A stretch of 64,000 nt of DNA from positions 4,107,501-4,171,500 of the forward strand of contig NZ_UFSM01000001.1 of assembly GCF_900445235.1 (NCBI RefSeq), given 5' to 3'. Shown piece by piece: positions 7,905-16,377 of the stretch. Position numbers and translations under genes: made by a program. Source of the stretch: Aminobacter aminovorans (lineage in GTDB: Bacteria; Pseudomonadota; Alphaproteobacteria; Rhizobiales; Rhizobiaceae). The first letter of the stretch is position 1, and the number at the start of each line of letters is the position of its first letter. The notes under the pieces were generated by a model. That model saw only the letters and a program-made list of their open reading frames with translations, did not search any database and was not told the origin of the DNA.

Positions 7905-7914
7905 CGACTGATCG

Positions 7915-7928
7915 GGACATCGCTGTCC
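7915..7928 (-). promoter_or_regulatory. Candidate ANTAR-type stem-loop P1 (loop AGCGAT)
   Basis: Stem GGAC/GTCC with the six-base loop AGCGAT on the minus strand, ten bases upstream of P2. The loop differs from that at 5503-5520 by a single base. Confidence 0.5.
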
Positions 7929-7936
7929 TTACGTAA

Positions 7937-7965
7937 ACTGTGCCTCAAGCGATCTGGCCCGTCAA
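7937..7965 (-). promoter_or_regulatory. Putative promoter of the AmiC-ANTAR genes
   Basis: A TTGACG -35 (7960-7965) and a weak CACAGT -10 (7937-7942) with 17-base spacing would start transcription near 7930, immediately before stem-loop P1. The -10 is poor; the call rests mainly on position. Confidence 0.4.
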
Positions 7966-8100
7966 CTCGCTTGCGCCTCGGCAAACGATATCAGGCCACT
8001 GCGCTGTTCAGGCAAAGCCTGTCCGACGGTCGCAGGCGAGCCGGCAAACCACACAACAGGTTGCTTTGCCTGATGTTGCGCCGATCAGACGAAATCCCGG

Positions 8101-8129
8101 TTGACAGAAATCGGGAAGTTGCGGATGAT
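8101..8129 (+). promoter_or_regulatory. Putative hyuA promoter
   Basis: Consensus TTGACA (8101-8106), a 17-base spacer and GATGAT (8124-8129). It would give a leader of about 240 bases before the GTG start of hyuA, unusually long for a simple promoter and room for RNA-based control. Confidence 0.45.
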
Positions 8130-8141
8130 CATCGACATCAG

Positions 8142-8159
8142 GCCTGCGACGCTGCGGGC
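8142..8159 (+). promoter_or_regulatory. Leader stem-loop with six-base loop GACGCT upstream of hyuA
   Basis: GCCTGC pairs with GCGGGC (one G-U pair) around loop GACGCT, directly after the predicted transcription start. It resembles the P1 elements at 5503-5520 and 7915-7928 in stem length and in C3, G4 and T6 of the loop, but lacks the A at loop position 1. A clear terminator is not visible in this leader. Confidence 0.35.
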
Positions 8160-8240
8160 TGAGACACCACCAGTGCGCTGCGCGCCCCGTCTCTTCGGCT
8201 GCGCAGACAGCAACGACGCTGACAATAGCCATTGCCGCTT

Positions 8241-8306
8241 CGAGCGACTGACCTCGCTCGCACCCCTGACATCCCTGGGATTCCGCAAGGATTCCAGACG
8301 TGCGGA
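8241..8306 (+). promoter_or_regulatory. Two further stem-loops in the hyuA leader
   Basis: First, a perfect seven-base-pair hairpin CGAGCGA/TCGCTCG with loop CTGACC (8241-8260). Second, TCCGCA/TGCGGA around a 13-base loop (8282-8306). Both lie between the predicted promoter and the hyuA ribosome site. Confidence 0.4.
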
Positions 8307-8373
8307 GCTTTGCCAAAACGGCCCCGCCCGGCGGAAGCACGACAACACCAATCAGCCTGAGGAGGAACTGGAC

Positions 8374-10434
8374 GTGAACAAGGTAGAGACATTTGGCACT
8401 GCGGTGCGTGTGGCCTGCGATGTGGGCGGCACATTCACCGATGTGTGCATCCTGAACGAGGCTTCCGGCAAGATCCATGTCGCCAAGACGCCGACGACGC
8501 CGGACCCGATCGACGGCGTGCTCAAGGGCATCGAGGCGGGCGGCGTGGCGCTGCGCGACATCATCCTGTTCTCGCATGGCACGACGCTTGCCACCAACGC
8601 GCTGATCACCCGCCGCTTCCCGCCCGCCATCATGGTCACGACCAAGGGTTTTCGCGACGTCATCGAAATCCGCCGTGGCACGCGTGACGACCTCTGGGAC
8701 ACCTACAAGGAGATGGCCCCGCCCTATCTGCCGCGCCGCGACCGGCTGGTGGTGACAGAGCGCATCGACTATTCGGGCAAGGTCATCGAAGGCGTCAATG
8801 AAGCCGAGGCGCGCGAGCTCGCCCGCGTCATCAGGAAGCGCAACGTCAACAACGTCGCCATCTGCTTCGTCAATTCCTTCGTCAATCCCGCAAACGAGCA
8901 GCGCATGCGCGACATCCTGCTCGAGGAACTGCCGGGCGTGTCGATTTCGCTGTCGAGCGACATCATGCCCGAGATCTTCGAGCATGAACGCTTCAACACC
9001 ACCGTCGCCAATACCGTGCTCGGACCGGTCGCCGGCCAGTATGGCGCCGAGCTCGAAAGCCGCATGCAGGACGGCGGTTATGCCGGCGACGTGCTGTTGC
9101 TGCATTCCGGCGGCGGCGTCATGACCGCCAAGGGCGCCACCAAATTTGCCGCACGCCTGGCGGCATCGGGCATCGCTGCCGGCGCCATTGCCAGCCGCTT
9201 CATCTCCGAGCTTGCCGGCTACAAGAACTCGATCAGCCTCGACATGGGCGGCACCAGCACCGACATCAGCCTGTGCTCCGACGGCCATCTCCACGTCACC
9301 AATGACTGGCATGTCGAATATGGCTATCCGATCCGCTTCCCCAGCATCGAGGTCCTGACCATCGGCGCCGGCGGCGGCTCCTTGGCCTGGCGCGACGCGG
9401 CCGGTGCCTTGCGCAACGGACCGCAATCGGCCGGCTCGACGCCGGGACCGGTGTGCTACAACCAGGGCGGCACGGAGCCGACCAACTGCGACGCCAATGT
9501 CTATCTCGGCCGCCTCGGCACCAAGCTCGCCGGCGGCAGGGTCGAACTCGACGTCAAGCTGGCGGAAAGCGCCATCAACCGCGTCATCGCCGAACCGTTC
9601 GGCATGGATGCGGAACAGGCGGCACTGTCGATCCTGAAGGTTGCCAACGCCAACATGGCCGACGCCGTGCGCCTGGTGTCGCTGCGCAAGGGCTACGATC
9701 CGCGCGACTTCGCGCTGGTCGCCTTCGGCGGCGCCGGTGCCCTGCATGGCGTGGCGCTGGCCCGCGACCTCTACATCCCCGTCGTCTTGATCCCGCCAAA
9801 TCCCGGCGTCACCTCGGCCATGGGCTGCCTGCTCGTCGACATCACCCACGACATCACCCAGATGTACACCGACACGGTCAGCGACATCGACATGGCCGAG
9901 CTCAACAGCGCCTTCCGCCTGCTCGAAGAAGACGGCCACGACCGCCTGCTGAGCGAGGATATCTCGCCCGAGCAGATGCTGTTCCAGCGCTACATCGACA
10001 TGCGTTATCTCGGCCAGTGGCGCTCGATGTCGATCCCGGTCAGCGCCGACATCGAAAACCTCGACGAGGCGGTCAGGCAGTTCCACGAGGAGCATGGCCG
10101 CGAGCACAATTATTCCAGGCCCGACGCCCCGGTCGAGGTGTGCCGCATCCAGGTCAAGGCCACCGGCCTCAACCGCAAGGCCGAGCTTGCCAAACACGAA
10201 CTGCGCACAGCGCCCTTGCCCGCCCCCGTCGGCGAACGCCTGGTCCGCTTCGACGAAGCGCCGCAGCGCATCAAGACCCCGGTCTATGACCGCTCGACCC
10301 TGCATGCGGGTGCCGTCGTCGTCGGCCCCGCCATCATCGACCAGCTCGACTCGACCATCGTCGTGCCGCCCGGCATCAAGGCCGAGGTGGACGAGTACCT
10401 GATCATCAGGATGCACGTCCCGCAGCAGTCCTGA
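8374..10434 (+). CDS. hyuA: Hydantoinase/oxoprolinase subunit A
   Basis: 686 residues, the usual length of the ATP-dependent N-methylhydantoinase/5-oxoprolinase A subunit. The actin-like ATPase fold shows phosphate-binding motifs VACDVGGTFTD (residues about 13-23) and DMGGTSTDISL, with HGTTLATNAL between. With HyuB it would hydrolyse a cyclic amide such as a hydantoin, N-methylhydantoin or oxoproline with ATP. The exact substrate cannot be read from sequence. The start is the GTG at 8374, preceded at 8 bases by GAGGAGG; an open frame extends upstream to 8101 without a ribosome site. It starts the hyuA-hyuB-permease operon, divergent from the AmiC-like gene. Confidence 0.9.
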   Translation: MNKVETFGTAVRVACDVGGTFTDVCILNEASGKIHVAKTPTTPDPIDGVLKGIEAGGVALRDIILFSHGTTLATNALITRRFPPAIMVTTKGFRDVIEIRRGTRDDLWDTYKEMAPPYLPRRDRLVVTERIDYSGKVIEGVNEAEARELARVIRKRNVNNVAICFVNSFVNPANEQRMRDILLEELPGVSISLSSDIMPEIFEHERFNTTVANTVLGPVAGQYGAELESRMQDGGYAGDVLLLHSGGGVMTAKGATKFAARLAASGIAAGAIASRFISELAGYKNSISLDMGGTSTDISLCSDGHLHVTNDWHVEYGYPIRFPSIEVLTIGAGGGSLAWRDAAGALRNGPQSAGSTPGPVCYNQGGTEPTNCDANVYLGRLGTKLAGGRVELDVKLAESAINRVIAEPFGMDAEQAALSILKVANANMADAVRLVSLRKGYDPRDFALVAFGGAGALHGVALARDLYIPVVLIPPNPGVTSAMGCLLVDITHDITQMYTDTVSDIDMAELNSAFRLLEEDGHDRLLSEDISPEQMLFQRYIDMRYLGQWRSMSIPVSADIENLDEAVRQFHEEHGREHNYSRPDAPVEVCRIQVKATGLNRKAELAKHELRTAPLPAPVGERLVRFDEAPQRIKTPVYDRSTLHAGAVVVGPAIIDQLDSTIVVPPGIKAEVDEYLIIRMHVPQQS

Positions 10435-10481
10435 ACGAACGAGCTTTAGCCCTCACGCAAATTCTGAATTGGAGATTGGAA

Positions 10482-12491
10482 ATGGCACCTAGAAAAGATC
10501 GCCGCACGCTCGATCCGGTTACCTTCGAGGTCCTGAAGAACGCCTATGTCAACATCGTCGACCAGATGGCGGAGCAGATCCTGCGCACCTGCTACTCCTT
10601 CGTCATCTACTCCCGCGACTTCTCCTCGGCGCTGTGCGACCCGACCGGCGACACCATCATGCAAGGCAGCGGCGACATCGCCGCTCACGTCGGCACGCTG
10701 CACCTGACCGCAAAGGCGGTGATCAAGAAGTTCGGCCATGACGTGCATCCGGGCGACGTCTTCGTCATCAACGACGTCTACCAGGGCGGCACCCACTTCA
10801 ACGACACCCGCCTGTTTGCGCCGATGTTCTACAAGGGCGAGCTGCTCGGCTTCGCCCAGGCCAACGGCCACTGGGCCGATGTCGGGGGCGCCGTGCCCGG
10901 CTCGTTCAACGTCAACGCGCTCGACCACATGGCCGAGGGCCTGCGCATCACCCCGGTCCGGGTCTACAGCAAGGGCGTCTATCTCTCCGACGTCGCCGAG
11001 CTGATCGCCCATAACACGCGTGCGCCCAGCGACATCATCGGCGATCTCCAGGCCCAGGCCGAAGCCTGCCGCCTGGCCGAGCGCGAGATCCAGCGCCTGT
11101 GCGACAAATATGGCGTCGACACGATCAAGAAGTCGTTCAACGAGGTCCAGGACTATGTCGAGGACATGACGCGCCAGCGCATCTCCGAGCTACCCGACGG
11201 CACCTGGGAGACAACAGACTATATCGACGTCGATCCCGACGAGGGCGAAGGGCTGGTGCCGATCAAGGTCAAGATGACCATCGACGGCGACCGGGTCCAT
11301 TACGACCTGACCGGCTCCCACCCCAAGACGGTCGGCTCGTTCCTCAACTGCTGCTATGGCGGCGCCTTCGCCGCCGTCGTTGCCGGCACCAAGATGCAGT
11401 CGCCCGACATTCCGATGAACTCCGGCTTCTACCGGGTGGTGACGGTCGATGCCGGCCCGCTCGGCTCGGTGGTCAATGCCGAATGGCCGACCCCGGTCGC
11501 CGGCTTCGCTTCCGGTCCGTTCGAAAAGATCATGAACGCGGTCTTCGAGCTCTGGGCGGAGGTCTTGCCGGAACGCGCCATGGCCTGCACCTTCAACCTC
11601 GACTATCTGCTGATCGGCGGCCGCGACACGCGTCACGAAGGCAAGCCCTACTTCATGTGGTACGACTGGATGGTCGGCGGCTGGGGCGCGCGCAACGGCC
11701 GTGACGGCTGGGCGGCAACCGGCCCGGTGTTCGGCGTCCAGCTCGGCACCCAGCCCTTCGAAGGCCAGGAGCGGCTGTCGCCTGTTCTCACCACCTGCCA
11801 CGAGCTGATGGTCGACTCCGGCGGCCCCGGCGAATTCCGCGGCGGCCTCGGCGTCCAGAAGGGCGGCACGCTCTACGCCTGCGAACGCACCGTGGTGTCG
11901 TATTGCTGCGACCGCGAGCGCTCGATCACCTGGGGCCTGTGGGGCGGATTGCCGTCGATCCCGCACGGCGTCTGGGTCAATCCCGGCCAGGACAAGGAGC
12001 GGTATCTCGGCTCGCTGTTCTCAGGCGTGCCGCTGCAGCAGGGCGACACCGTGCAGCGGCCCTCGGCCGGCGGCGGCGGCCTTGGCGATCCGCTCAAGCG
12101 CGATATCCAGAGCGTGCTCAGCGACGTGGTCGAAGGTTATGTCTCGGTCGAGCGGGCGAAGAAGGACTATGGCGTCGTCGTCCATGTCGTCGATCTCGAC
12201 CTCGACCAATACAGGGTCGACGAGAACGCCACGCTGGCCGAACGGGCGCGCATCGCCAGCCACCGCAAGGACTGGCTCAACGAGGACGCCGAGAAGATCG
12301 CCGCCCTTTATCGCGACAAGAAGCTCAACATGCTCGACCTGATCCGCCAATACGGCGTCATCGTCGACTGGGGCTCGGGCGAGCTTCTTCCCAAGACCAC
12401 CGCCGAGTTCCGCGAGATGCTGAAGCGGCGGACGGTTCCCTACTGGACGGCATCGGGCCAGGCCGCCAACGCGACCCTGAAGGTCGCCTGA
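10482..12491 (+). CDS. hyuB: Hydantoinase/oxoprolinase subunit B
   Basis: 669-residue partner of HyuA. Family motifs are visible: LDPVTFEVLKNAYVNIVDQM at the N-terminus, GDIAAHVGTLHLTAKAV, the metal-site-like FVINDVYQGGTHFNDTRLF, NGHWADVGGAVPGS, and the Gly-rich C-terminal GGGGLGDPLKRD. It follows hyuA after 47 bases. ATG at 10482 with GGAG (10471-10474) is the start; a TTG two codons upstream is less likely. HyuA and HyuB form a heteromeric amidohydrolase in the cytoplasm. Confidence 0.92.
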   Translation: MAPRKDRRTLDPVTFEVLKNAYVNIVDQMAEQILRTCYSFVIYSRDFSSALCDPTGDTIMQGSGDIAAHVGTLHLTAKAVIKKFGHDVHPGDVFVINDVYQGGTHFNDTRLFAPMFYKGELLGFAQANGHWADVGGAVPGSFNVNALDHMAEGLRITPVRVYSKGVYLSDVAELIAHNTRAPSDIIGDLQAQAEACRLAEREIQRLCDKYGVDTIKKSFNEVQDYVEDMTRQRISELPDGTWETTDYIDVDPDEGEGLVPIKVKMTIDGDRVHYDLTGSHPKTVGSFLNCCYGGAFAAVVAGTKMQSPDIPMNSGFYRVVTVDAGPLGSVVNAEWPTPVAGFASGPFEKIMNAVFELWAEVLPERAMACTFNLDYLLIGGRDTRHEGKPYFMWYDWMVGGWGARNGRDGWAATGPVFGVQLGTQPFEGQERLSPVLTTCHELMVDSGGPGEFRGGLGVQKGGTLYACERTVVSYCCDRERSITWGLWGGLPSIPHGVWVNPGQDKERYLGSLFSGVPLQQGDTVQRPSAGGGGLGDPLKRDIQSVLSDVVEGYVSVERAKKDYGVVVHVVDLDLDQYRVDENATLAERARIASHRKDWLNEDAEKIAALYRDKKLNMLDLIRQYGVIVDWGSGELLPKTTAEFREMLKRRTVPYWTASGQAANATLKVA

Positions 12492-12499
12492 TCAAGGGA

Positions 12500-12531
12500 A
12501 GGCAGCAAGCTCCAGCAGGCTTGCTGCCTTC
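12500..12531 (+). terminator. Strong hairpin between hyuB and the permease gene
   Basis: Perfect 12-base-pair stem AAGGCAGCAAGC/GCTTGCTGCCTT with an eight-base loop, 8 bases after the hyuB stop. No T run follows (TCTTCGCC). It may be a partial terminator or an mRNA-stabilising end that lowers permease expression relative to hyuAB. Confidence 0.55.
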
Positions 12532-12600
12532 TTCGCCAACGGGGTTTGCATAAGCAGAATCAAGAAGTCTGGCAAAAATCAAAAAATCTGGAGATGAACC

Positions 12601-13938
12601 ATGTCTGGAAGTCTCGATGTCGCAGGGGAATTAGACTATTCGCAACGGCCGGTGCCACCCAGTGGCCGCATGCCCAAGCTCAATCTGACGATGGCCTTCT
12701 GGGCGATCTGCAGCGCCATGTTCTTTCTCATCATCTCGGCGACGCTGGCCGAGATCTATGGCACCGCCAATACGATCATCGGCCTGATACTGACGGTGAT
12801 CTCCTACTCCGCCATCAATGCGGTCATCACCCGCTACGCGATCAGGAGCGGCCTGTCGGTGTCGCTATTTTCAAGGCTCTTGTTCGGCCGCTACGGCTCG
12901 GCGATCGCCACCTTCATCTATGCGGTCTCGAGCATCTATTACGCGGTGTTCGAAGGCTCGGTCATCGCGACTGCGGCGACCTACTATTTCGAAGGCCTGA
13001 CCTTCGCAATCGCTGCCCTGATCGTCTGCATCTACAGCGTGCCGCTGATCCTCGGCAGCGTCCAGCACTGGCTCGACAAGTTCAACGGCTATCTCCTGCC
13101 GCTCTATCTCGTCGGCCTGATGGGCACGGTGATCTATGCCATCTCGCATTACGGCTATTCCAACGCCTGGCTGACCATGACGCCGGAAGGCGGCGCCCCG
13201 CCCTATGGCTGGATCAACGTCTTCATCGCCTTCATGGGCGTCTGGTGGATGATGATGTGCACCTTCGACTTCGCCCGCTTCGGCAAGAAGGAGGACGAGA
13301 CCTACCACGCCGTGTTCAATTTCGGCCTGCCCTTCTACACGCTGACCTATTTCGTCAACGGCCTGGTCGGCATCTTCCTGGTGCAGACGATCCCGCTCGA
13401 GGGCGCAACCTCGGAGGTGTCGGTCGTCAAGGCGCTGATCGTGATGATGGGCGCGCTCGGCCTGCTGTTCGTCTGGATCAGCCAGACGCGCATCAACACC
13501 ACCAACTTCTACCTGTCGACAGTCAACATGCAGGCGTTCTTCCGGCTGGTGTTCAAGCTGGAGATGCCGAAATATGTCTGGGCGATCATCGTCGGCGTCA
13601 TCGTCTATTTCGTGATGCTGGCCGACATCTTCCAGTATCTGCTCGTCGCACTCGCCTATCAGGGCATCTTCGTCGTCGCCTGGGTCGGCGTGGCGCTGGC
13701 CTATATCATGTGCGGACAACATGACGGCAGCGGCGAGGAAAGCGCCCGTTCCGACGACGATTTCCCGGCCTATTACGCGCCCGGAATGGTCGCCTGGTTC
13801 GGTGCGGTCGCCATCGGCATCATCCTGCTCGCCATCCCCAACCTCGAACTGCTCTCGGCACCGGCAACCGTCACCAGCAGCTTCCTGTTGTTCTGGGCGC
13901 TGTCGTCGCGCATCAGAACCGTCGCCATAGCCTCCTGA
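12601..13938 (+). CDS. NCS1-family nucleobase/hydantoin-type permease
   Basis: 445 residues with about 12 membrane helices, of the purine-cytosine permease/NCS1 superfamily (MTMAFWAICSAMFFLIIS-like first helix, LFSRLLFGRYGSAIATFIYA, WWMMMCTFDFARFGKK, VWISQTRINTTNFYLSTVN). NCS1 members import nucleobases, allantoin or hydantoins with Na+ or H+. Its place behind hyuAB makes a hydantoin or related cyclic ureide the likely cargo. The ATG has GGAG 8 bases upstream. The C-terminus is followed by a long terminator. Confidence 0.88.
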   Translation: MSGSLDVAGELDYSQRPVPPSGRMPKLNLTMAFWAICSAMFFLIISATLAEIYGTANTIIGLILTVISYSAINAVITRYAIRSGLSVSLFSRLLFGRYGSAIATFIYAVSSIYYAVFEGSVIATAATYYFEGLTFAIAALIVCIYSVPLILGSVQHWLDKFNGYLLPLYLVGLMGTVIYAISHYGYSNAWLTMTPEGGAPPYGWINVFIAFMGVWWMMMCTFDFARFGKKEDETYHAVFNFGLPFYTLTYFVNGLVGIFLVQTIPLEGATSEVSVVKALIVMMGALGLLFVWISQTRINTTNFYLSTVNMQAFFRLVFKLEMPKYVWAIIVGVIVYFVMLADIFQYLLVALAYQGIFVVAWVGVALAYIMCGQHDGSGEESARSDDDFPAYYAPGMVAWFGAVAIGIILLAIPNLELLSAPATVTSSFLLFWALSSRIRTVAIAS

Positions 13939-13944
13939 GGCCAA

Positions 13945-13999
13945 CCGGGCGCGGTCGCGTTCTCGACCATCGAGAACCGACCGCGCCCGGATTGTTTTT
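13945..13999 (+). terminator. Intrinsic terminator of the hyuAB-permease operon
   Basis: A very long stem of about 21 base pairs (CCGGGCGCGGTCG and GTTCTCGA pairing with TCGAGAAC and CGACCGCGCCCGG, one bulged base) with a three-base loop, followed by ATTGTTTTTG. Confidence 0.9.
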
Positions 14000-14032
14000 G
14001 ACCGTCCTTGCCCCGCCGCCCCCGTGAATACA

Positions 14033-14106
14033 TGACGTGAGGGTGAGGAACATGGAGAGGGCAGAAGAAGGAGGCCCTTACTTGCTCGCTTGAACACAGT
14101 TGCCAT
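14033..14106 (-). repeat. Repeat element containing the TTGAACACAGTTGCCATG motif
   Basis: The segment from GGGTGAGGAACATGGAGAGG to CTTGAACACAGTTGCCATG recurs in inverse orientation at about 17957-18027 and 31439-31508, and partly at 18462-18488. It is always in intergenic DNA, usually joined to the 61-base module. Probably a non-autonomous or REP-type element. Confidence 0.7.
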
Positions 14107-14159
14107 GACGTTCCGGATCGGGCTCAACACTGGTACTGAAGTCGCGAGATGGAGGTACC

Positions 14160-14378
14160 ATGGGCCCTGAAACCGTTTACGACAAAGACAGCTTCCTTCG
14201 CTTTCTGGATGCGATGCGCGGCGAGCTCAGCGCCGGAGCCGGGAATTGGGAGAATATCGACCTGGCCAGTTTTCTCGAAGCGATGGCTGCCTGGGTTGAT
14301 GATTGGGACAGTCCTGCCCGTGACAATCAATGGCGGCATGCTGCCGAGTTGCTGCGGTCAGGGGCATCTTATGAGTAA
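14160..14378 (+). CDS. Small acidic protein, DUF7660-like
   Basis: 72 residues with ATG preceded by GGAGGTACC. The sequence is rich in aromatic and acidic residues: DSFLRFLDAMRGEL, GNWENIDLASFLEAMAAWVD, then DNQWRHAAELL. From memory this pattern (WENxxLxxFLEAMxAW) matches the DUF7660 family, whose function is unknown. There is no membrane segment. It lies alone between a repeat element and the convergent hybrid kinase gene. DUF7660-like proteins are sometimes immunity-like orphans; that is not shown here. Confidence 0.7.
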   Translation: MGPETVYDKDSFLRFLDAMRGELSAGAGNWENIDLASFLEAMAAWVDDWDSPARDNQWRHAAELLRSGASYE

Positions 14379-14478
14379 AGCCTCGTCGTCGGCACCATCG
14401 GCGTGAATTCGTCCGAGCGCATGGCTTCGCGGATATGACCGATGAAGCCACCTGCCTGCATCTCTCCGCCAGCCAGGC

Positions 14479-16245
14479 TCACTCCCCCGCCGTCACCGCC
14501 CTGCCCTCTGCCCATGCCGCCTGGATCGCCTGGCTGAGCTCGGTTTCCGAGATCGGCTTGTGCAGGATGCGGCTGCCGCCGGCGCTCACCTCCTTCAGCC
14601 GTGACGGCGAGGTGTCGCCGGTGATGATGATCGACGGCACGCTGCGGCCGAGATAGGCGCTCAGCATGCGGATGGCCTCGAGCCCGGTGGCGCCATGGGC
14701 CAGCCGATAATCCGAGATGATCAGGTCGACCGATGCCGCGCCGCGCAGGGCGGCGGCCGCATGCACCGCCTGGGCCTCCGCCGCCGAGCGTCCGGCATAG
14801 ACGCTGTGGCCCTCGATGGTCAGCAGCTGCTCCATCGCCTCGAGGATGTCGTTCTCGTCCTCGACGACGATGATGCCGCCAGTCCGGGCTTCAGTCCGCG
14901 TCTCGCGCTGCGGCACCGGCGCCTTCGCGGCGCGGACTTCCGGCACGGTGATCGAAAACATCGAACCGCGCCCCGGTCTGGATACCAGCCTCAGCGGATG
15001 CTTCAGCAAGCCGGCGGTGCGGCGGACGATGGCGAGGCCGAGGCCGAGCCCTTGCGTGCGATCACGCGCCGGGTTCTGCAATTGCACGAATTCCTCGAAG
15101 ATCACCGCCTGCTGGTCGTCTGGAATGCCGGGGCCGCTGTCCCAGACCTGAATCTCGACAAACCCGGCGCGCTTGCGGCAGCCGAGCACGACGCCGCCCT
15201 GCCTGGTGTAGCGGAAGGCGTTGGTGACCAGGTTGGTCAGCACGCGCTTCAGCATCATCGGGTCGCTTTCGACCAGCAGATGGCTGTCGACCACCCGCCA
15301 TTTCAGGCCACGCTCCTTGGCCTCGGTGGCGAACTCCTCGCGAAAATCGCGGAACAGTTCGCGCAGGCACACGGTTTCGCGGGCAACCGTGACGATGCCG
15401 GCATCGAGCTTGGAGATGTCGAGAAGCGCGTTCAGCAGGCCGCTGAGATTGCCGATGATCGACTTGGCCCGGCCGGCAAGGCCGCGCGCCTGCTCGGCCG
15501 GCACGTTGCCGCGTTTGGCCAGCACGGCAATCGTCGACACCAGCAGGCTGAGCGCATGGATCGGCTGGCGCAGGTCGTGGCTCGCCGCGGCGAGGAAGCG
15601 GGTCTTGGCGCGGTCGGCGGTTTGCGCCCGGTCGCGCTCCTCCTGCAGATGCTCGACGAGCCGTTCATTTTCCAGGCGCAGGCTGATGGTCTCGCGCAAC
15701 ATGCGGTAGGTGATGCGGCAATAGTAGAAATTGATCACCACGAGCGAGACGAGCAGGAACAGAAAGCCTGCCGAAATCGCGCTGCCGCTGGTGATGACGC
15801 GGGCGGCGACCGGCAACACCGTCGCCAGGATCGAGCCGATCAGCGCCGGCGGAAAGGCCGAAAGCGACGGCACCGTGCCACAGACCAGGCCGGTCAGCAC
15901 CACCACGGTGAAGGACAGAAGAAGCGGCGCTTCGGGCAGGAAGCCGACCCAGCCGAACATGCCCCACAACAATCCCGAGACCCAGGAGAAGGCGGCCGCC
16001 AGCCAGGCCCAGCGCATGATCGTGCTGATATCGCGCGGCCGGCTGAAGAAGCGGCGGGAGGCGAAAACGCGCAGCGCCGTCAGCGCATAGAGCGTGCCGA
16101 GCCATCCCGCCAGCCATGGCGTGGAAATGCCGCTGCGCAAGACGTAGACGGCGGCGAGCGAAATGACGATGTTGGAAATGACCACGCCATATGAATTGCG
16201 ATAGAGAAGCTCGACCAGAGCCTGGCGTATCTTGTCTTCCTGCAT
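14479..16245 (-). CDS. Hybrid sensor histidine kinase/response regulator
   Basis: 588 residues. About six membrane helices fill residues 18-175. A coiled linker (LRLENERLVEHLQEERDRAQ) leads to a HisKA domain (AAASHDLRQPIHAL, His about 223) and an HATPase_c domain (NLVTNAFRYT, VWDSGPGIP, GLGLGLAIV). A C-terminal receiver starts near residue 470 (IIVVEDENDILEAME) with its phosphoacceptor in LIISDYRLAHG. This layout is common in Hyphomicrobiales hybrid kinases that act with a NarL-type regulator. One is encoded divergently at 16378, so the pair probably forms one pathway. The signal is unknown. The ATG at 16243-16245 has AGGGG upstream. Confidence 0.9.
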   Translation of the reverse strand: MQEDKIRQALVELLYRNSYGVVISNIVISLAAVYVLRSGISTPWLAGWLGTLYALTALRVFASRRFFSRPRDISTIMRWAWLAAAFSWVSGLLWGMFGWVGFLPEAPLLLSFTVVVLTGLVCGTVPSLSAFPPALIGSILATVLPVAARVITSGSAISAGFLFLLVSLVVINFYYCRITYRMLRETISLRLENERLVEHLQEERDRAQTADRAKTRFLAAASHDLRQPIHALSLLVSTIAVLAKRGNVPAEQARGLAGRAKSIIGNLSGLLNALLDISKLDAGIVTVARETVCLRELFRDFREEFATEAKERGLKWRVVDSHLLVESDPMMLKRVLTNLVTNAFRYTRQGGVVLGCRKRAGFVEIQVWDSGPGIPDDQQAVIFEEFVQLQNPARDRTQGLGLGLAIVRRTAGLLKHPLRLVSRPGRGSMFSITVPEVRAAKAPVPQRETRTEARTGGIIVVEDENDILEAMEQLLTIEGHSVYAGRSAAEAQAVHAAAALRGAASVDLIISDYRLAHGATGLEAIRMLSAYLGRSVPSIIITGDTSPSRLKEVSAGGSRILHKPISETELSQAIQAAWAEGRAVTAGE

Positions 16246-16377
16246 CCGATTCCCCTGAAGTACCGGATGAAGATCGCATAAGCTTTCCTCATCAGGGACT
16301 GTTGATCTACCGACAATTTATTTCCCATAAGTTGGCGTTCCGCCGATTCGCATCGCTTCATCATGAATGGTGACCAC

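Larger units (their letters stand above)
7966..8373. other. Divergent control region between the AmiC-like gene and hyuA
   Basis: Non-coding region holding promoters for both directions and several stem-loops, listed separately. Other inverted repeats include CAGGC-AAA-GCCTG near 8014. No gene is supported here; the frames that cross it overlap hyuA or the AmiC-like gene in wrong frames. Confidence 0.5.

Noticed and set aside
7696..7920. Leader peptide gene upstream of the AmiC-like gene
   Set aside because: The frame begins within the stem-loop region and overlaps the sensor in another frame; no clear ribosome site. RNA structure explains the region better, though a regulatory short peptide cannot be excluded.
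8008..10416. Very long open frame antisense to hyuA
   Set aside because: Composition is a mirror of hyuA codons, with no ribosome site and no recognised domain; a GC-rich shadow frame.
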